NCBI RefSeq assembly: GCF_030268685.1
Contig: NZ_BSRQ01000010.1
Location: 1 to 64,000 of the forward strand
Direction of reading: 5' to 3'
DNA length: 64,000 nt
Source: Microtetraspora sp. NBRC 13810
GTDB lineage: Bacteria > Actinomycetota > Actinomycetes > Streptosporangiales > Streptosporangiaceae
The number at the start of each line of letters is the position of its first letter. The first letter of the stretch is position 1. Under the pieces are notes generated by a model. The model was not told where the DNA came from, searched no databases, and saw nothing but the letters and a program-made list of their open reading frames with translations. Positions 1 through 7,994 of the stretch are shown here, piece by piece. The position numbers and the translations under genes were made by a program.

Positions 1-2
1 GC

Positions 3-161
3 ACCGGACTCGGCCTGCCCATCGCCCGCCAGATCGCCGAGACCAGCGGCGGCACCCTCCGCATCGAGGACAGCCCCCGCGGCGCCCGCTTCGTCCTGCG
101 CCTCCCCCGCCACCAGGACGCCCCCGCGCCAGCCATCCAGCACGGCGACCCGGTGACGTGA
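3..161 (+). CDS. Sensor histidine kinase, C-terminal end (partial at window edge)
   Basis: Only the last 52 codons are inside the window. They begin with TGLGLPIAR, the G2 box of a GHKL-type ATPase domain, which binds ATP in sensor histidine kinases, followed by a GGTL...GARFVLRLP stretch typical of the final beta strands of the HATPase_c fold. The protein ends about 12 residues after that fold, so no receiver or output domain follows. The sensor part and any response regulator lie outside the window on the left. The family call is firm; the signal sensed cannot be inferred. Confidence 0.85.
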   Translation, partial: TGLGLPIARQIAETSGGTLRIEDSPRGARFVLRLPRHQDAPAPAIQHGDPVT

Positions 162-225
162 GCACCGGTCCGTCAAGGCGGGACCAGGGGATCCGCCGGA
201 TCCGGCCTAATCTCCCGGCCACGCC

Positions 226-282
226 TTGACGAGGAGAACCAGCGTTCCCTAGCCTTGATCACAAGGGAGAACGATAGTTCTC
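226..282 (+). promoter_or_regulatory. Promoter with two spaced palindromic operators
   Basis: A -35-like TTGACG (226-231) and a weak -10-like TAGCCT (250-255) are 18 bp apart. GGAGAAC-CAGC-GTTCCCT (233-250, imperfect) fills the spacer, and a perfect palindrome GAGAAC-GATA-GTTCTC lies at 267-282. The two centres are 33 bp apart, about three helical turns. This looks like a repressor site that blocks the promoter, perhaps with cooperative binding. The regulator is not encoded next to it. TTGACG is also part of a 10-bp inverted repeat, CGTCAAGGCG (171-180) and CGCCTTGACG (222-231). Confidence 0.5.
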
Positions 283-312
283 TCGGCTGTGGGCCACCTG
301 AGGAGGAACAGC

Positions 313-771
313 ATGAGCAAGCGCCCCCCGCTGCCGCCTTTCGACCGTGAGGCCGCGCTGCGGAAGGTCCAGGCCGCCGAGGACGCGTGGAACACCCGCG
401 ATCCGCACAAGGTCTCGCTCGCCTACACTCCGGACTCGGCCTGGCGCAACCGCGACACCTTCGTCACCGGGCGCGAGGCCATCGTCGAGTTCCTCACCCA
501 GAAATGGGAGCGCGAGCTCGACTACGCGCTGCGCAAGGAACTGTGGTCCTTCGACGGCAACCGCATCGCCGTGCGCTTCCAGTACGAGTGCCACGACGCC
601 GACGGGCGGTTCTGGCGGAGCTACGGCAACGAGCTCTGGGAGTTCGACGACGACGGGCTGATGGCCCGCCGGGAGGCGAGCATCAACGACGTCCCCATCG
701 CGGAACAGGACCGGCGCATCCACGGCCCGCGTCCGGAGAGCGAGCACGGCGTCCCCTTCCCGCTCCAGTAG
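313..771 (+). CDS. NTF2-like / DUF1348-type protein
   Basis: The product is 152 residues. Tryptophan- and aromatic-rich segments ([59 protein letters not shown]) are characteristic of the short NTF2/SnoaL-fold proteins annotated as DUF1348, a single cone-shaped alpha+beta domain. No catalytic assignment can be made from sequence. The ATG at 313 is preferred because AGGAGGA lies just upstream at 301-307. The gene sits behind the paired palindromes at 233-282, so it is probably controlled by a repressor. A haloacid dehalogenase follows after 66 bp on the same strand. Confidence 0.8.
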   Translation: MSKRPPLPPFDREAALRKVQAAEDAWNTRDPHKVSLAYTPDSAWRNRDTFVTGREAIVEFLTQKWERELDYALRKELWSFDGNRIAVRFQYECHDADGRFWRSYGNELWEFDDDGLMARREASINDVPIAEQDRRIHGPRPESEHGVPFPLQ

Positions 772-837
772 GCAGGTCCCGGCCGGTCACCGCACCGGCG
801 CAGGCGTGAAGGCGTCCACGCAGGTAAGAAGCCGGTT

Positions 838-1512
838 ATGACCAGAGTCATCGCGTTCGACGTCAACGAGAGCCTGCTCGACCTCGCCGCGCTCGACGAA
901 GCCTTCGACGCGCTGCTGGGCTCGGCCGCCCTCCGTGACGAGTGGTTCAGGCAGATGCTTCAGATCACCTTCGTGGGCGGTCTGACCGGGGAATACGTGG
1001 ACTACAGCACCGCGCAGCACGCCGCGCTGCTGATGCTCGCCGAACGGCACGGCCGTACCGTCTCACCGGCCGACGCGGCCGCGATCGTCGAGCGGATGAG
1101 CTCGCTGCCGGCTCATCCGGAGGTGCCGGGCGCGCTGCGGCGGCTGCGCACCACCTCCCTCAAGACGGCGGCGCTGACGAACTCCGTCGGACCGGTCGCC
1201 GAGGCGCAGCTCGCCAACAGCGGCCTGCGCGGCTACTTCGACGCCGTCATCTCGGCCGACAGCGTGAAACGGCTCAAACCGCTGCCCGATCCCTACCTGG
1301 CCGCCGCGAAGACGTTCGGGGTGGACGTCTCGGAGGTGCGCCTGGTGGCCGCGCACTGGTGGGACGTGGGCGGCGCGATGGCCGCGGGCTGCCGGGCGGC
1401 CTTCATCGCGCGTCCCGGCATGGTCCTCAGCCCGATCGGCCGGCGGCCGGACATCGTGGGCGCCGACCTGTCCGCCGTCGTCGATCAGATCATGGTCGTC
1501 GACACCGTCTGA
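838..1512 (+). CDS. Haloacid dehalogenase, type II (HAD superfamily)
   Basis: The 224-residue product has all motifs of L-2-haloacid dehalogenase-like HAD hydrolases: AFDVNESLLD near residue 5 with the nucleophilic Asp, ALTNS around residue 115 (motif II Ser), SVKRLKPLPDPY around residue 140 with the conserved Lys, and a VAAHWWDVGGAMAAG stretch around residue 170 matching the family's acidic loop IV. The family hydrolyses a carbon-halogen bond through an aspartyl-ester intermediate in the cytoplasm; some members act on other small organic acids, so the substrate is uncertain. It is 66 bp downstream of the NTF2-like gene and may be co-transcribed. Confidence 0.87.
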   Translation: MTRVIAFDVNESLLDLAALDEAFDALLGSAALRDEWFRQMLQITFVGGLTGEYVDYSTAQHAALLMLAERHGRTVSPADAAAIVERMSSLPAHPEVPGALRRLRTTSLKTAALTNSVGPVAEAQLANSGLRGYFDAVISADSVKRLKPLPDPYLAAAKTFGVDVSEVRLVAAHWWDVGGAMAAGCRAAFIARPGMVLSPIGRRPDIVGADLSAVVDQIMVVDTV

Positions 1513-1690
1513 GCCCTCCCGCCGAACGCCGCTCACGGCATCCTCCCCTCGGCCCGCCCGGCTTCCGGCCCAGCTGCCGGGAGACGGCGGCCGGGCAGGC
1601 GCTCGGCGCGCCCGCCCGGCCCCACGCGCGGAAGTCCGGCACTGGAGGAGCCGGCGTCCGGGGGTCACCCGGTCGTCGCCCCCCGCACCG

Positions 1691-1948
1691 CTAGCGGTGA
1701 TGGTGGTGAGGGTAGTGATGGTGGTGAGGATGCCAGTGGCCGTAATGGCCCGGGTGCCAGTAGGTTCCGGCGAAAGGGTTGCCGTGGCAGTGGTAGCCGA
1801 AGGGCGTGTAGTGACAGGGGTAGCCCGGGGAGACGGAAGCGACCTTCCGGTCGACGGCGTCCGCCGCGGCGGCCTGAGCCGACATCGCCAAGGGGGCGAG
1901 GAGGCCGAGCCCCACCAGAGAGGCGGCGGCGAGGGCATGCTTCAGCAC
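1691..1948 (-). CDS. Small secreted His/Tyr/Pro-rich protein
   Basis: The 85-residue product has a Sec signal peptide (LKHALAAASLVGLGLLAPLA followed by an AQA-A cleavage region) and a mature part that is very rich in His, Tyr, Pro and Gly, ending in PHHHHYPHHHHR. It has two Cys (YPCHY, YHCHG), which could form a disulfide. Such composition suggests metal binding outside the cell, but no known domain is recognised. The GTG start at 1948 is favoured over an out-of-frame ATG because AAGGAG lies 9 nt upstream (complement of 1958-1963). It is convergent with the dehalogenase gene. Confidence 0.65.
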   Translation of the reverse strand: MLKHALAAASLVGLGLLAPLAMSAQAAAADAVDRKVASVSPGYPCHYTPFGYHCHGNPFAGTYWHPGHYGHWHPHHHHYPHHHHR

Positions 1949-2315
1949 GAGACATCACTCCTTGTCCAACGGTCGAGCCCGGCATAATGCACGGACTTAC
2001 GGGCGTAGAATTCGATCCACGGAAAATATTGCGAATCGACGTCTACGCCCAGAGACGCTAGTCCAGAGCGATCTGGGCGGTCGCCCCGTGAAAGCCAAAC
2101 ACGGGTCCGCGATCGCCAAGCATTTCGGTGGCCGGCGATTGTTACTTTCCGGCATATAAGGGCGTCGAGCAGGCGGCGGATATCGGCCGCCTTTTGCCCC
2201 AGAATCGCGGCCGGGATGGCGTGTGCGGGCCGCGGGTTGACCCTCCGATTGTTCACCGGCGCCAGGCGAACGGCCGCAGACGGGCGGGGGCGGGCGGACG
2301 GGCGAGCGGCGGTGT
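1949..2315. other. Intergenic region, mostly featureless
   Basis: There is no convincing coding frame here. The left end carries the ribosome-binding site of the His-rich gene (complement of 1958-1963). Bases about 1985-2160 are less GC-rich than their surroundings and probably contain its minus-strand promoter, though no clear hexamers could be assigned. Bases about 2220-2315 are GC-rich and show nothing more. Confidence 0.4.
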
Positions 2316-2352
2316 CCGCCCGCGGCCGGATGTGCATTCCGGCCGCGGGCGG
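2316..2352 (-). terminator. Strong hairpin downstream of hutU
   Basis: A perfect 15-bp inverted repeat (CCGCCCGCGGCCGGA at 2316-2330 and its complement at 2338-2352) flanks a 7-nt loop. It is 64 bp beyond the hutU stop. No T-run follows, as is common for actinomycete terminators, so a bidirectional, U-less terminator is the most likely role. Confidence 0.6.
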
Positions 2353-2430
2353 TCGTTCACTCCGGCCGCGTGTCGTTCACTCCGGCGGCGTGTCGTTCAC
2401 TCCGGCGGCGTGTCGCTCACTCCGCCATCG
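2351..2430. repeat. 20-bp tandem repeat overlapping the hutU stop codon
   Basis: Four 20-bp units lie head to tail at 2351-2370, 2371-2390, 2391-2410 and 2411-2430. The middle two are identical (TGTCGTTCACTCCGGCGGCG); the outer two have diverged. The last unit contains the hutU stop codon and last codons, so the array looks like repeated duplication of the gene's 3' end, placing extra copies of the GGAGTGA end downstream. Confidence 0.85.
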
Positions 2431-4075
2431 GGATCACGACGCCGCGCTCGGCCGCGACCTCGGCCGCCCGGTCGTACCCCGCGTCGACATGCCTGATCAC
2501 GCCCATGCCCGGGTCGTTGGTCAGGACGCGTTCGAGCTTCTGCGCCGCCAGGTCCGTGCCGTCGGCGACGGCCACCTGACCGGCGTGGATGGAGCGGCCG
2601 ATGCCGACGCCGCCGCCGTGGTGGATCGACACCCAGGACGCGCCCGAGGCGACGTTGACCATCGCGTTCAGCAGTGGCCAGTCGGCGATGGCGTCGGATC
2701 CGTCGAGCATCCCCTCGGTCTCCCGGTACGGCGACGCCACCGATCCGCAGTCCAGATGGTCACGGCCGATGGCCAGCGGGGCGCGCAGCTCACCCGAGGC
2801 GACCATGTCGTTGAACCGCAGCCCGGCCTTGTCGCGCTCGCCGTACCCGAGCCAGCAGATCCGCGCGGGCAGTCCCTGGAAGGCGACCCGCTCCCCGGCC
2901 AGCCTGATCCACCGGGCGAGCGACTCGTTCTCGGGGAACAGGTCGAGGATCGCCCGGTCGGTGGCGGCGATGTCGGCGGGGTCGCCGGACAGCGCGGCCC
3001 ACCGGAACGGGCCCCTGCCCTCGCTGAACAGCGGCCGGATATAGGCGGGCACGAAGCCGGGGAAGTCGAACGCGCGGCCGTACCCGGCGAGCCTGGCCTC
3101 GCCGCGGATCGAGTTGCCGTAGTCGAAGACCTCGGCGCCCGCGTCCATGAAGCCGACCATCGCCTCGACGTGCCTGGCCATCGACTCGCGGGCCCGGAGG
3201 GTGAACCCGGCCGGGTCCTTGGCCGCCTCGTCCCGCATGTCGCCGAACGCCATGCCGAGGGGCAGGTACGCCAGCGGGTCGTGCGCCGACGTCTGGTCGG
3301 TGACGATGTCGATCGGCGCGTTCATGGCGAGGAGTTCGGGCAGGACCTCGGCGGCGTTGCCGAGGAGCCCGATGGACAGCGGCCGGCGGGCGTCGCGGGC
3401 TTCGACGGCGAGCCGCAGCGCGTCGTCCAGGTTCGCGGCCTCGACGTCGAGGTAGCGGTGCTCGATCCGGCGGGCGATCCGGGACGGGTCGCACTCGACG
3501 CAGATGGCGACGCCGTCGTTCATGGTGACGGCCAGCGGCTGCGCGCCGCCCATGCCGCCCAGCCCGGCGGTCAGCGTGATCGTCCCGGCCAGGGTGCCGC
3601 CGAACCGCTTGGCGGCGACGGCGGAGAACGTCTCGTAGGTGCCCTGGAGGATGCCCTGGGTGCCGATGTAGATCCACGACCCGGCCGTCATCTGGCCGTA
3701 CATCGTGAGCCCCGCCGCCTCCAGCCTGCGGAACTCCTCCCAGTTGGCCCAGTCGGGCACCAGGTTGGAGTTGGCGATCAGCACCCTCGGCGCCCACTCG
3801 TGGGTCCGCATCACCCCGACCGGCCGCCCGGACTGCACGAGCAGCGTCTCATCCTGCTTCAGGCCCTGCAGCGTACGCGCGATCGCGTGGAAGGAGGGCC
3901 AGTCCCTGGCCGCCTTGCCCGACCCGCCGTACACGACGAGCTGCTCCGGGTGCTCGGCCACCTCCGGGTCCAGGTTGTTGTGCAGCATCCGGAAGGCGGC
4001 TTCCTGCTGCCACCCCTGGCAGGACAGCTCCGTGCCCCGGGGGGACCGTACAGTCCGGCGGGTGTCGTCAGTCAT
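2417..4075 (-). CDS. hutU: Urocanate hydratase
   Basis: The 552-residue product matches full-length urocanase, which adds water to urocanate to give imidazolonepropionate, the second step of histidine degradation, using tightly bound NAD+ as electrophile. Visible signatures are [12 protein letters not shown] near the N terminus, the NAD-binding [12 protein letters not shown] around residue 180, and the conserved [18 protein letters not shown] segment around residue 410, which contains the family Cys. AGGAGAC lies upstream of the ATG. It is downstream of hutH with a 55-bp gap on the same strand, so the two form a catabolic operon. hutI and later genes are not in the window. Confidence 0.97.
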   Translation of the reverse strand: MTDDTRRTVRSPRGTELSCQGWQQEAAFRMLHNNLDPEVAEHPEQLVVYGGSGKAARDWPSFHAIARTLQGLKQDETLLVQSGRPVGVMRTHEWAPRVLIANSNLVPDWANWEEFRRLEAAGLTMYGQMTAGSWIYIGTQGILQGTYETFSAVAAKRFGGTLAGTITLTAGLGGMGGAQPLAVTMNDGVAICVECDPSRIARRIEHRYLDVEAANLDDALRLAVEARDARRPLSIGLLGNAAEVLPELLAMNAPIDIVTDQTSAHDPLAYLPLGMAFGDMRDEAAKDPAGFTLRARESMARHVEAMVGFMDAGAEVFDYGNSIRGEARLAGYGRAFDFPGFVPAYIRPLFSEGRGPFRWAALSGDPADIAATDRAILDLFPENESLARWIRLAGERVAFQGLPARICWLGYGERDKAGLRFNDMVASGELRAPLAIGRDHLDCGSVASPYRETEGMLDGSDAIADWPLLNAMVNVASGASWVSIHHGGGVGIGRSIHAGQVAVADGTDLAAQKLERVLTNDPGMGVIRHVDAGYDRAAEVAAERGVVIPMAE

Positions 4076-4130
4076 CGGTGGTCGTCTCCTAACCGGGCGG
4101 ATGAGCCCGTGCTGTTCGAGTTCGGCGGGG

Positions 4131-5690
4131 TCAGGCGAGGCGGGCGCCGGCGGCCCGCGCGGCGGCGAGGACGGCTCCGGTGCGCACGGCGGCCACCACG
4201 GTCTCGATCTCCGGCGCCAGGTACCGGTCCGGGCCGGGCCCCTGGACGCCCTGCGCCCGGATCGAGTCGCGCACGGCGGCGGTGGCGGGCGCCGGCCGGA
4301 GCGGGGCCCGCAGGTCCAGGGCCCGGGCCGCGGTGAGGATCTCGATGGCGAGCACCCTGGTCAGGCCGTCGATCGAGCGCCGGAGTTTGCGCGCCGCGGC
4401 CCAGCCCATCGACACGTGGTCCTCCTGCATCGCCGAGGACGGGATGGAGTCGGCGCTGGCGGGCACGGCGAGCCGCTTCATCTCGCTGACGATGCCCGCC
4501 GCGGTGTACTGGGCGATCATGTGCCCGGAGTCCACTCCGGGGTCGTCGGCCAGGAACGCCGTCAGCCCGTGGTTGCGGGCCACGTCGAGGAACCGGTCGG
4601 TGCGCCGCTCGCTCATGGCGGCGACGTCCGCGGCGGCGATGGCCAGGAAGTCCAGGACGTAGCCGACCGGCGCCCCGTGGAAGTTGCCGTTCGACTCCAC
4701 CCGCCCGTCCGGGGTCACCACCGGGTTGTCGATGGCCGCGGCCAGCTCGCGGCCGGCCACCAGGGCGGCGTGCGCGACGGTGTCGCGGGCGGCGCCGTGC
4801 ACCTGCGGCGCGCAGCGCAGCGAGTAGGCGTCCTGGACCCGGGTGCAGTCCGGGCCGCGGTGGCTGTCCATGACGTCGCTGCCGGCGAGCAGGGCGCGCA
4901 GGTTGGCGGCGGACTCGGCCTGGCCGGGGTGCGGGCGCAGGGCCTGGAGGTCCGCCGCGAAGACGGCGTCCGTGCCCAGCAGCGCCTCGACGCTCATCGC
5001 GGCCGCGACGTCGGCGGTGGCCAGCAGCAGGCGCAGATCCGCCAGGGCCAGCACGAGCATGCCGAGCATGCCGTCGGTGCCGTTGACCAGGGCGAGCCCT
5101 TCCTTCTCCGCGAGTTCGACCGGCTCGATCCCGTGCTCGCGCAGCGCCTCGGCGGCCGGCCGCCGCGTGCCCTCCGCGTCACGCACGTCGCCCTCCCCCA
5201 TCAGCGCCAGGGCCACGTGGGACAGCGGCGCGAGGTCGCCGGAGCAGCCGAGCGAGCCGTACTCGTACACGACCGGGGTCAGCCCGGCGTCCAGCATCGC
5301 GGCGTAGGCGCGCGCCGTCTCCACGCGCACGCCCGTGCGGCCGGTGGCGAGCGTGGACAGCCGGAGCAGCATCAGCGCCCGGACGACCTCCCGCTCGACC
5401 TCCGCCCCGGTCCCCGCGGCGTGCGAGCGGATCAGGCTGCGCTGCAGCCGGGCCCGCATGTGCGCCGGGATGTGCTTGGTGGCCAGCGCTCCGAAGCCGG
5501 TGGACACCCCGTAGTGCGGCTGGTCGTCCTTGGCCAGAGCCTCGATGACCTCGCGGCCCTTGGCGACCTCGGCCAGCGCGTCGTCGGCGAGGCGTACACC
5601 GGCGCCGTGCCTGGCCACCTGGACGACGTCGTCCGGGTGCACGGGGCCGACCCCCACTTCGATCTGTTTCGCGTCGTTCACACTGCCCAT
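4131..5690 (-). CDS. hutH: Histidine ammonia-lyase
   Basis: The product (about 519 residues from this start) is a typical histidase, converting L-histidine to urocanate and ammonia. The hallmark is [14 protein letters not shown] around residue 140, whose Ala-Ser-Gly-type triad (here C-S-G, as in several actinomycete sequences) cyclises into the MIO electrophile. Other conserved parts are the [11 protein letters not shown] loop near residue 50, [12 protein letters not shown], and an EDHVSMG segment around residue 400. ATG at 5690 gives a normal N terminus; a GTG at 5681 is also possible because no strong ribosome-binding site is visible. It is transcribed away from the IclR gene. Confidence 0.96.
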   Translation of the reverse strand: MGSVNDAKQIEVGVGPVHPDDVVQVARHGAGVRLADDALAEVAKGREVIEALAKDDQPHYGVSTGFGALATKHIPAHMRARLQRSLIRSHAAGTGAEVEREVVRALMLLRLSTLATGRTGVRVETARAYAAMLDAGLTPVVYEYGSLGCSGDLAPLSHVALALMGEGDVRDAEGTRRPAAEALREHGIEPVELAEKEGLALVNGTDGMLGMLVLALADLRLLLATADVAAAMSVEALLGTDAVFAADLQALRPHPGQAESAANLRALLAGSDVMDSHRGPDCTRVQDAYSLRCAPQVHGAARDTVAHAALVAGRELAAAIDNPVVTPDGRVESNGNFHGAPVGYVLDFLAIAAADVAAMSERRTDRFLDVARNHGLTAFLADDPGVDSGHMIAQYTAAGIVSEMKRLAVPASADSIPSSAMQEDHVSMGWAAARKLRRSIDGLTRVLAIEILTAARALDLRAPLRPAPATAAVRDSIRAQGVQGPGPDRYLAPEIETVVAAVRTGAVLAAARAAGARLA

Positions 5691-5717
5691 CACACCGGGT
5701 GGAGGGGGCCGATTCTT

Positions 5718-5761
5718 AGACGTTGAGCCGTAACGGTGTCTGGGATCCCAGACGTTGTGCC
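5718..5761. promoter_or_regulatory. hut/IclR intergenic operator
   Basis: The 82-bp gap between hutH and the IclR gene holds a perfect 16-bp palindrome, GTCTGGGATCCCAGAC (5738-5753), and a direct repeat AGACGTTGnGCC at 5718-5729 and 5750-5761, 32 bp apart. One repeat overlaps the palindrome. The position between divergent genes suggests the site where the IclR protein represses hutHU and itself. Confidence 0.6.
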
Positions 5762-5772
5762 TAAGCTGGGGC

Positions 5773-6567
5773 ATGGCCAACGGCGTACCCGAAGGTCGCC
5801 GGCCGCACCGGGGGGTGCCGGCGGCCCGGCAGACGCTCGCGATCCTCCAGGCGATGGCCCGTCAGGCGGGGCCCGTCTCCGCGGCGGCGCTGGCGCGCGA
5901 GCTCGGCCTGCCCCGGTCCACGACCTACCACCTCCTGGCGGAGCTGACGGCCGCCGGGTTCGCCGTCCACCTGCCGGAGGAGCGCACGTACGGGCTGGGC
6001 GTCAGCGCGTTCGAGATCGGGACGGCGTACACCCGGCAGGCGCCGCTGGCCCGGCTGGCGAAGCCGGTGCTGCACCGGCTCGTCGAGGTGGTGGGCCACA
6101 CGGCGCACCTGGCGGTGCTGCACGGCCGGGAGGTGCTCTACGTCGTGGAGGAGCGGGCGCCGAACCGCCCGCTGCTCGTCACCGACGTCGGCGTGCGGCT
6201 GCCCGCCCATCTGACGGCCAGCGGGCGCGCGATGCTGGCCGGTCTGCTCCCCGCCGAGGTCCGCGCGCTGTTCCCGGACGCCGGCGCCTTCGCCGAGCGG
6301 CACGGGACCGGCCCGCGCACCCTGTCCGCGCTGCGTGCGCTGCTCGCGGAGGTCGGCAGGCGGGGGTACGCCAGCGAGGACGGGGAGGTCACGCCGGGCT
6401 TCTCGTCCGTCGCGGCGGCGGTCCGCGACCACACCGGGCGGCCGGTCGCCGGGCTCGCGGTCACCTTCCCCAGCGGGCAACTGGACCTCGCGGCGCGGCC
6501 CGCGCTGGCGGCGCAGGTGACGAGGGCGACCCGCGAGCTGACCCGCCGCGTCGGCGGGCACCCCTGA
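5773..6567 (+). CDS. IclR-family transcriptional regulator (probable hut repressor)
   Basis: The 264-residue product has an N-terminal winged helix-turn-helix (about residues 12-70: QTLAILQAMARQAGPVSAAALARELGLPRSTTYHLLAEL) written here only in outline, and a C-terminal GAF-like IclR effector domain (about 85-260) with GVRLPAHLTASGRAMLAGL and the family-typical GEVTPGFSSVAAAVRDHTG. IclR proteins bind palindromes as dimers or tetramers and respond to small catabolic metabolites. Its divergent position next to hutH makes histidine or urocanate the likely ligand. The ATG at 5773 begins just before the HTH; an upstream in-frame start at 5755 would overlap the operator. Confidence 0.85.
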   Translation: MANGVPEGRRPHRGVPAARQTLAILQAMARQAGPVSAAALARELGLPRSTTYHLLAELTAAGFAVHLPEERTYGLGVSAFEIGTAYTRQAPLARLAKPVLHRLVEVVGHTAHLAVLHGREVLYVVEERAPNRPLLVTDVGVRLPAHLTASGRAMLAGLLPAEVRALFPDAGAFAERHGTGPRTLSALRALLAEVGRRGYASEDGEVTPGFSSVAAAVRDHTGRPVAGLAVTFPSGQLDLAARPALAAQVTRATRELTRRVGGHP

Positions 6568-6648
6568 GACGTGGGGGGCTTCCCCACTCCCTCCCTGTTG
6601 GCTACGCTCTGGATGCAATCGATGACTATCGGTATCCTTTGGAGGGCC

Positions 6649-7395
6649 ATGTCGCAGCAGGGCGTCCTCAGGCTGATGATCGTGGGCGACTCGATCAGTC
6701 ACGGCAGCAGCGGCGACTGGACCTGGCGGTACCGGCTCTGCCGGCACCTCCTCGCCCACGGGGTCGCGTTCGACCTCGTCGGCCCCCGCCGCGACCTGGA
6801 CGCGATCACCACCGAGCCGACCGGCGACGGCGACCTGACCTACGCCGATCCCGCGTTCGACACCGACCACAACGCCCAGTGGGGGCGGCCCTACTGCCTG
6901 GAGATGAACGAGATCGAGGGCAAGGTCGCCCGCTACCGGCCGGATCACCTGCTGGTCCTGCTCGGCATCAACGACCTGTTCTGGTACGGCCTGAGCGCCG
7001 AGGAGAACGAGGCCAACCTGCGCGCCTTCGTCGCCGGCGCGCGCCGGGGCAACCCGGCGGCGCGGCTGCTGCTCGGCACCCTGCCGGACACCGCCAGGGC
7101 GCACGACGACCCGGTGTTCAACGCCCGGGTGTCGGAGTTCAACCGGCGGCTGATCCTGGCCGCGCACGAGCTGCACACCCGGCGCTCGCCGGTCGCCGTG
7201 GCGGCCACGCACGCCGAGTTCGTCGCCTCGGCGCACACCTGGGACGGCACCCATCCCAACGCCCAGGGCGAGCTGCGCATCGCCGCCGCCTTCGCCGACG
7301 CCCTCGCCGCGCACTTCCAGGTCGGCGCCCCCTATCCGCGCCCGTTCCCTCCGGTCGCCGAGGTCCCGCGGGAGGCCAAACGGCCGGCCACCTGA
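6649..7395 (+). CDS. SGNH/GDSL hydrolase family protein
   Basis: The 248-residue product has the SGNH blocks in order: MIVGDSISHG (block I with nucleophile Ser) near residue 10, VLLGINDLFW (block III, Asn) around residue 105, and DGTHPNAQGELRIA (block V, catalytic Asp-x-x-His) around residue 205. These enzymes are esterases or lipases with flexible active sites; the substrate is unknown. No signal peptide is present, so it is probably cytoplasmic. GGAGGG at 6641-6646 supports ATG 6649. It ends 3 bp from the converging ogt gene with no room for a terminator. Confidence 0.85.
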   Translation: MSQQGVLRLMIVGDSISHGSSGDWTWRYRLCRHLLAHGVAFDLVGPRRDLDAITTEPTGDGDLTYADPAFDTDHNAQWGRPYCLEMNEIEGKVARYRPDHLLVLLGINDLFWYGLSAEENEANLRAFVAGARRGNPAARLLLGTLPDTARAHDDPVFNARVSEFNRRLILAAHELHTRRSPVAVAATHAEFVASAHTWDGTHPNAQGELRIAAAFADALAAHFQVGAPYPRPFPPVAEVPREAKRPAT

Positions 7396-7398
7396 CGG

Positions 7399-7875
7399 TC
7401 ATGGCGCCGACTCCAGGGTGAGCAGGAGGCGCTTGGCGCCGGCGCCGCCGACGTAGCCCCCGGCGCCGCCGTCCGAGCGGACCACCCGGTGGCAGGGCAC
7501 GACCACGGACAGCGGGTTGCGCGCGCACGCGGCCCTGACCGCCTGGGCCGGCGACACGTCGCCGAGCTCGCGGGCGAGGTCCCCGTAGGAGCGTGTCCCG
7601 CCGAAGGGGATCTTCTCCAGCAGCCGCCACACCTGCCGCTGGAAGTCCTCTCCGTCCGCGGCGAGGGGCAGCTCGAAGCGGGTGCGCTGCCCGGCGAAGT
7701 ACTCCGCGAGCTGGCGGCGGACCTCGTCGAACCCCTCCTCGCCGCGTTCGCCCAGTTCCTCCCGTTTGAGGCCGCCGCGGTGCCGTTCGAAGTACAGCCC
7801 TTTCAGCGCGCCGTCCTCGGCGACCGCGGTCAGTTCGCCGAGCGGTGACGAGATCGTGGTGTGCGTCCTGCCCAT
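7399..7875 (-). CDS. ogt: Methylated-DNA--[protein]-cysteine S-methyltransferase
   Basis: The 158-residue product contains VVPCHRVV around residue 128, the suicide Cys site that takes the alkyl group from O6-alkylguanine, followed by GGYVGGAGAKRLLLTLE, the usual end of the domain. The N-terminal part carries the small RNase-H-like Ogt domain (SSPLGELTAVAEDGALKGLYF). Length matches stand-alone Ogt/MGMT proteins rather than Ada fusions. The ATG has AGGATGAGG upstream. It acts directly on damaged DNA and needs no partner. Confidence 0.95.
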   Translation of the reverse strand: MGRTHTTISSPLGELTAVAEDGALKGLYFERHRGGLKREELGERGEEGFDEVRRQLAEYFAGQRTRFELPLAADGEDFQRQVWRLLEKIPFGGTRSYGDLARELGDVSPAQAVRAACARNPLSVVVPCHRVVRSDGGAGGYVGGAGAKRLLLTLESAP

Positions 7876-7994
7876 GTCGCCTCATCCTTCCGAGGTGGTG
7901 GGACCGCCGGTGCGGCCCGCTCACACCCGGTAGACGTACGGCGGTCGCCGAACGTGAGATCCGTCCCCCGAAACTTTCGCGCCATGTCGTGAGG

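Noticed and set aside
2351-2430. Tandem array considered as a CRISPR array
   Set aside because: Units are contiguous without spacers and no cas genes are present. The same holds for the arrays at 9526 and 10531.
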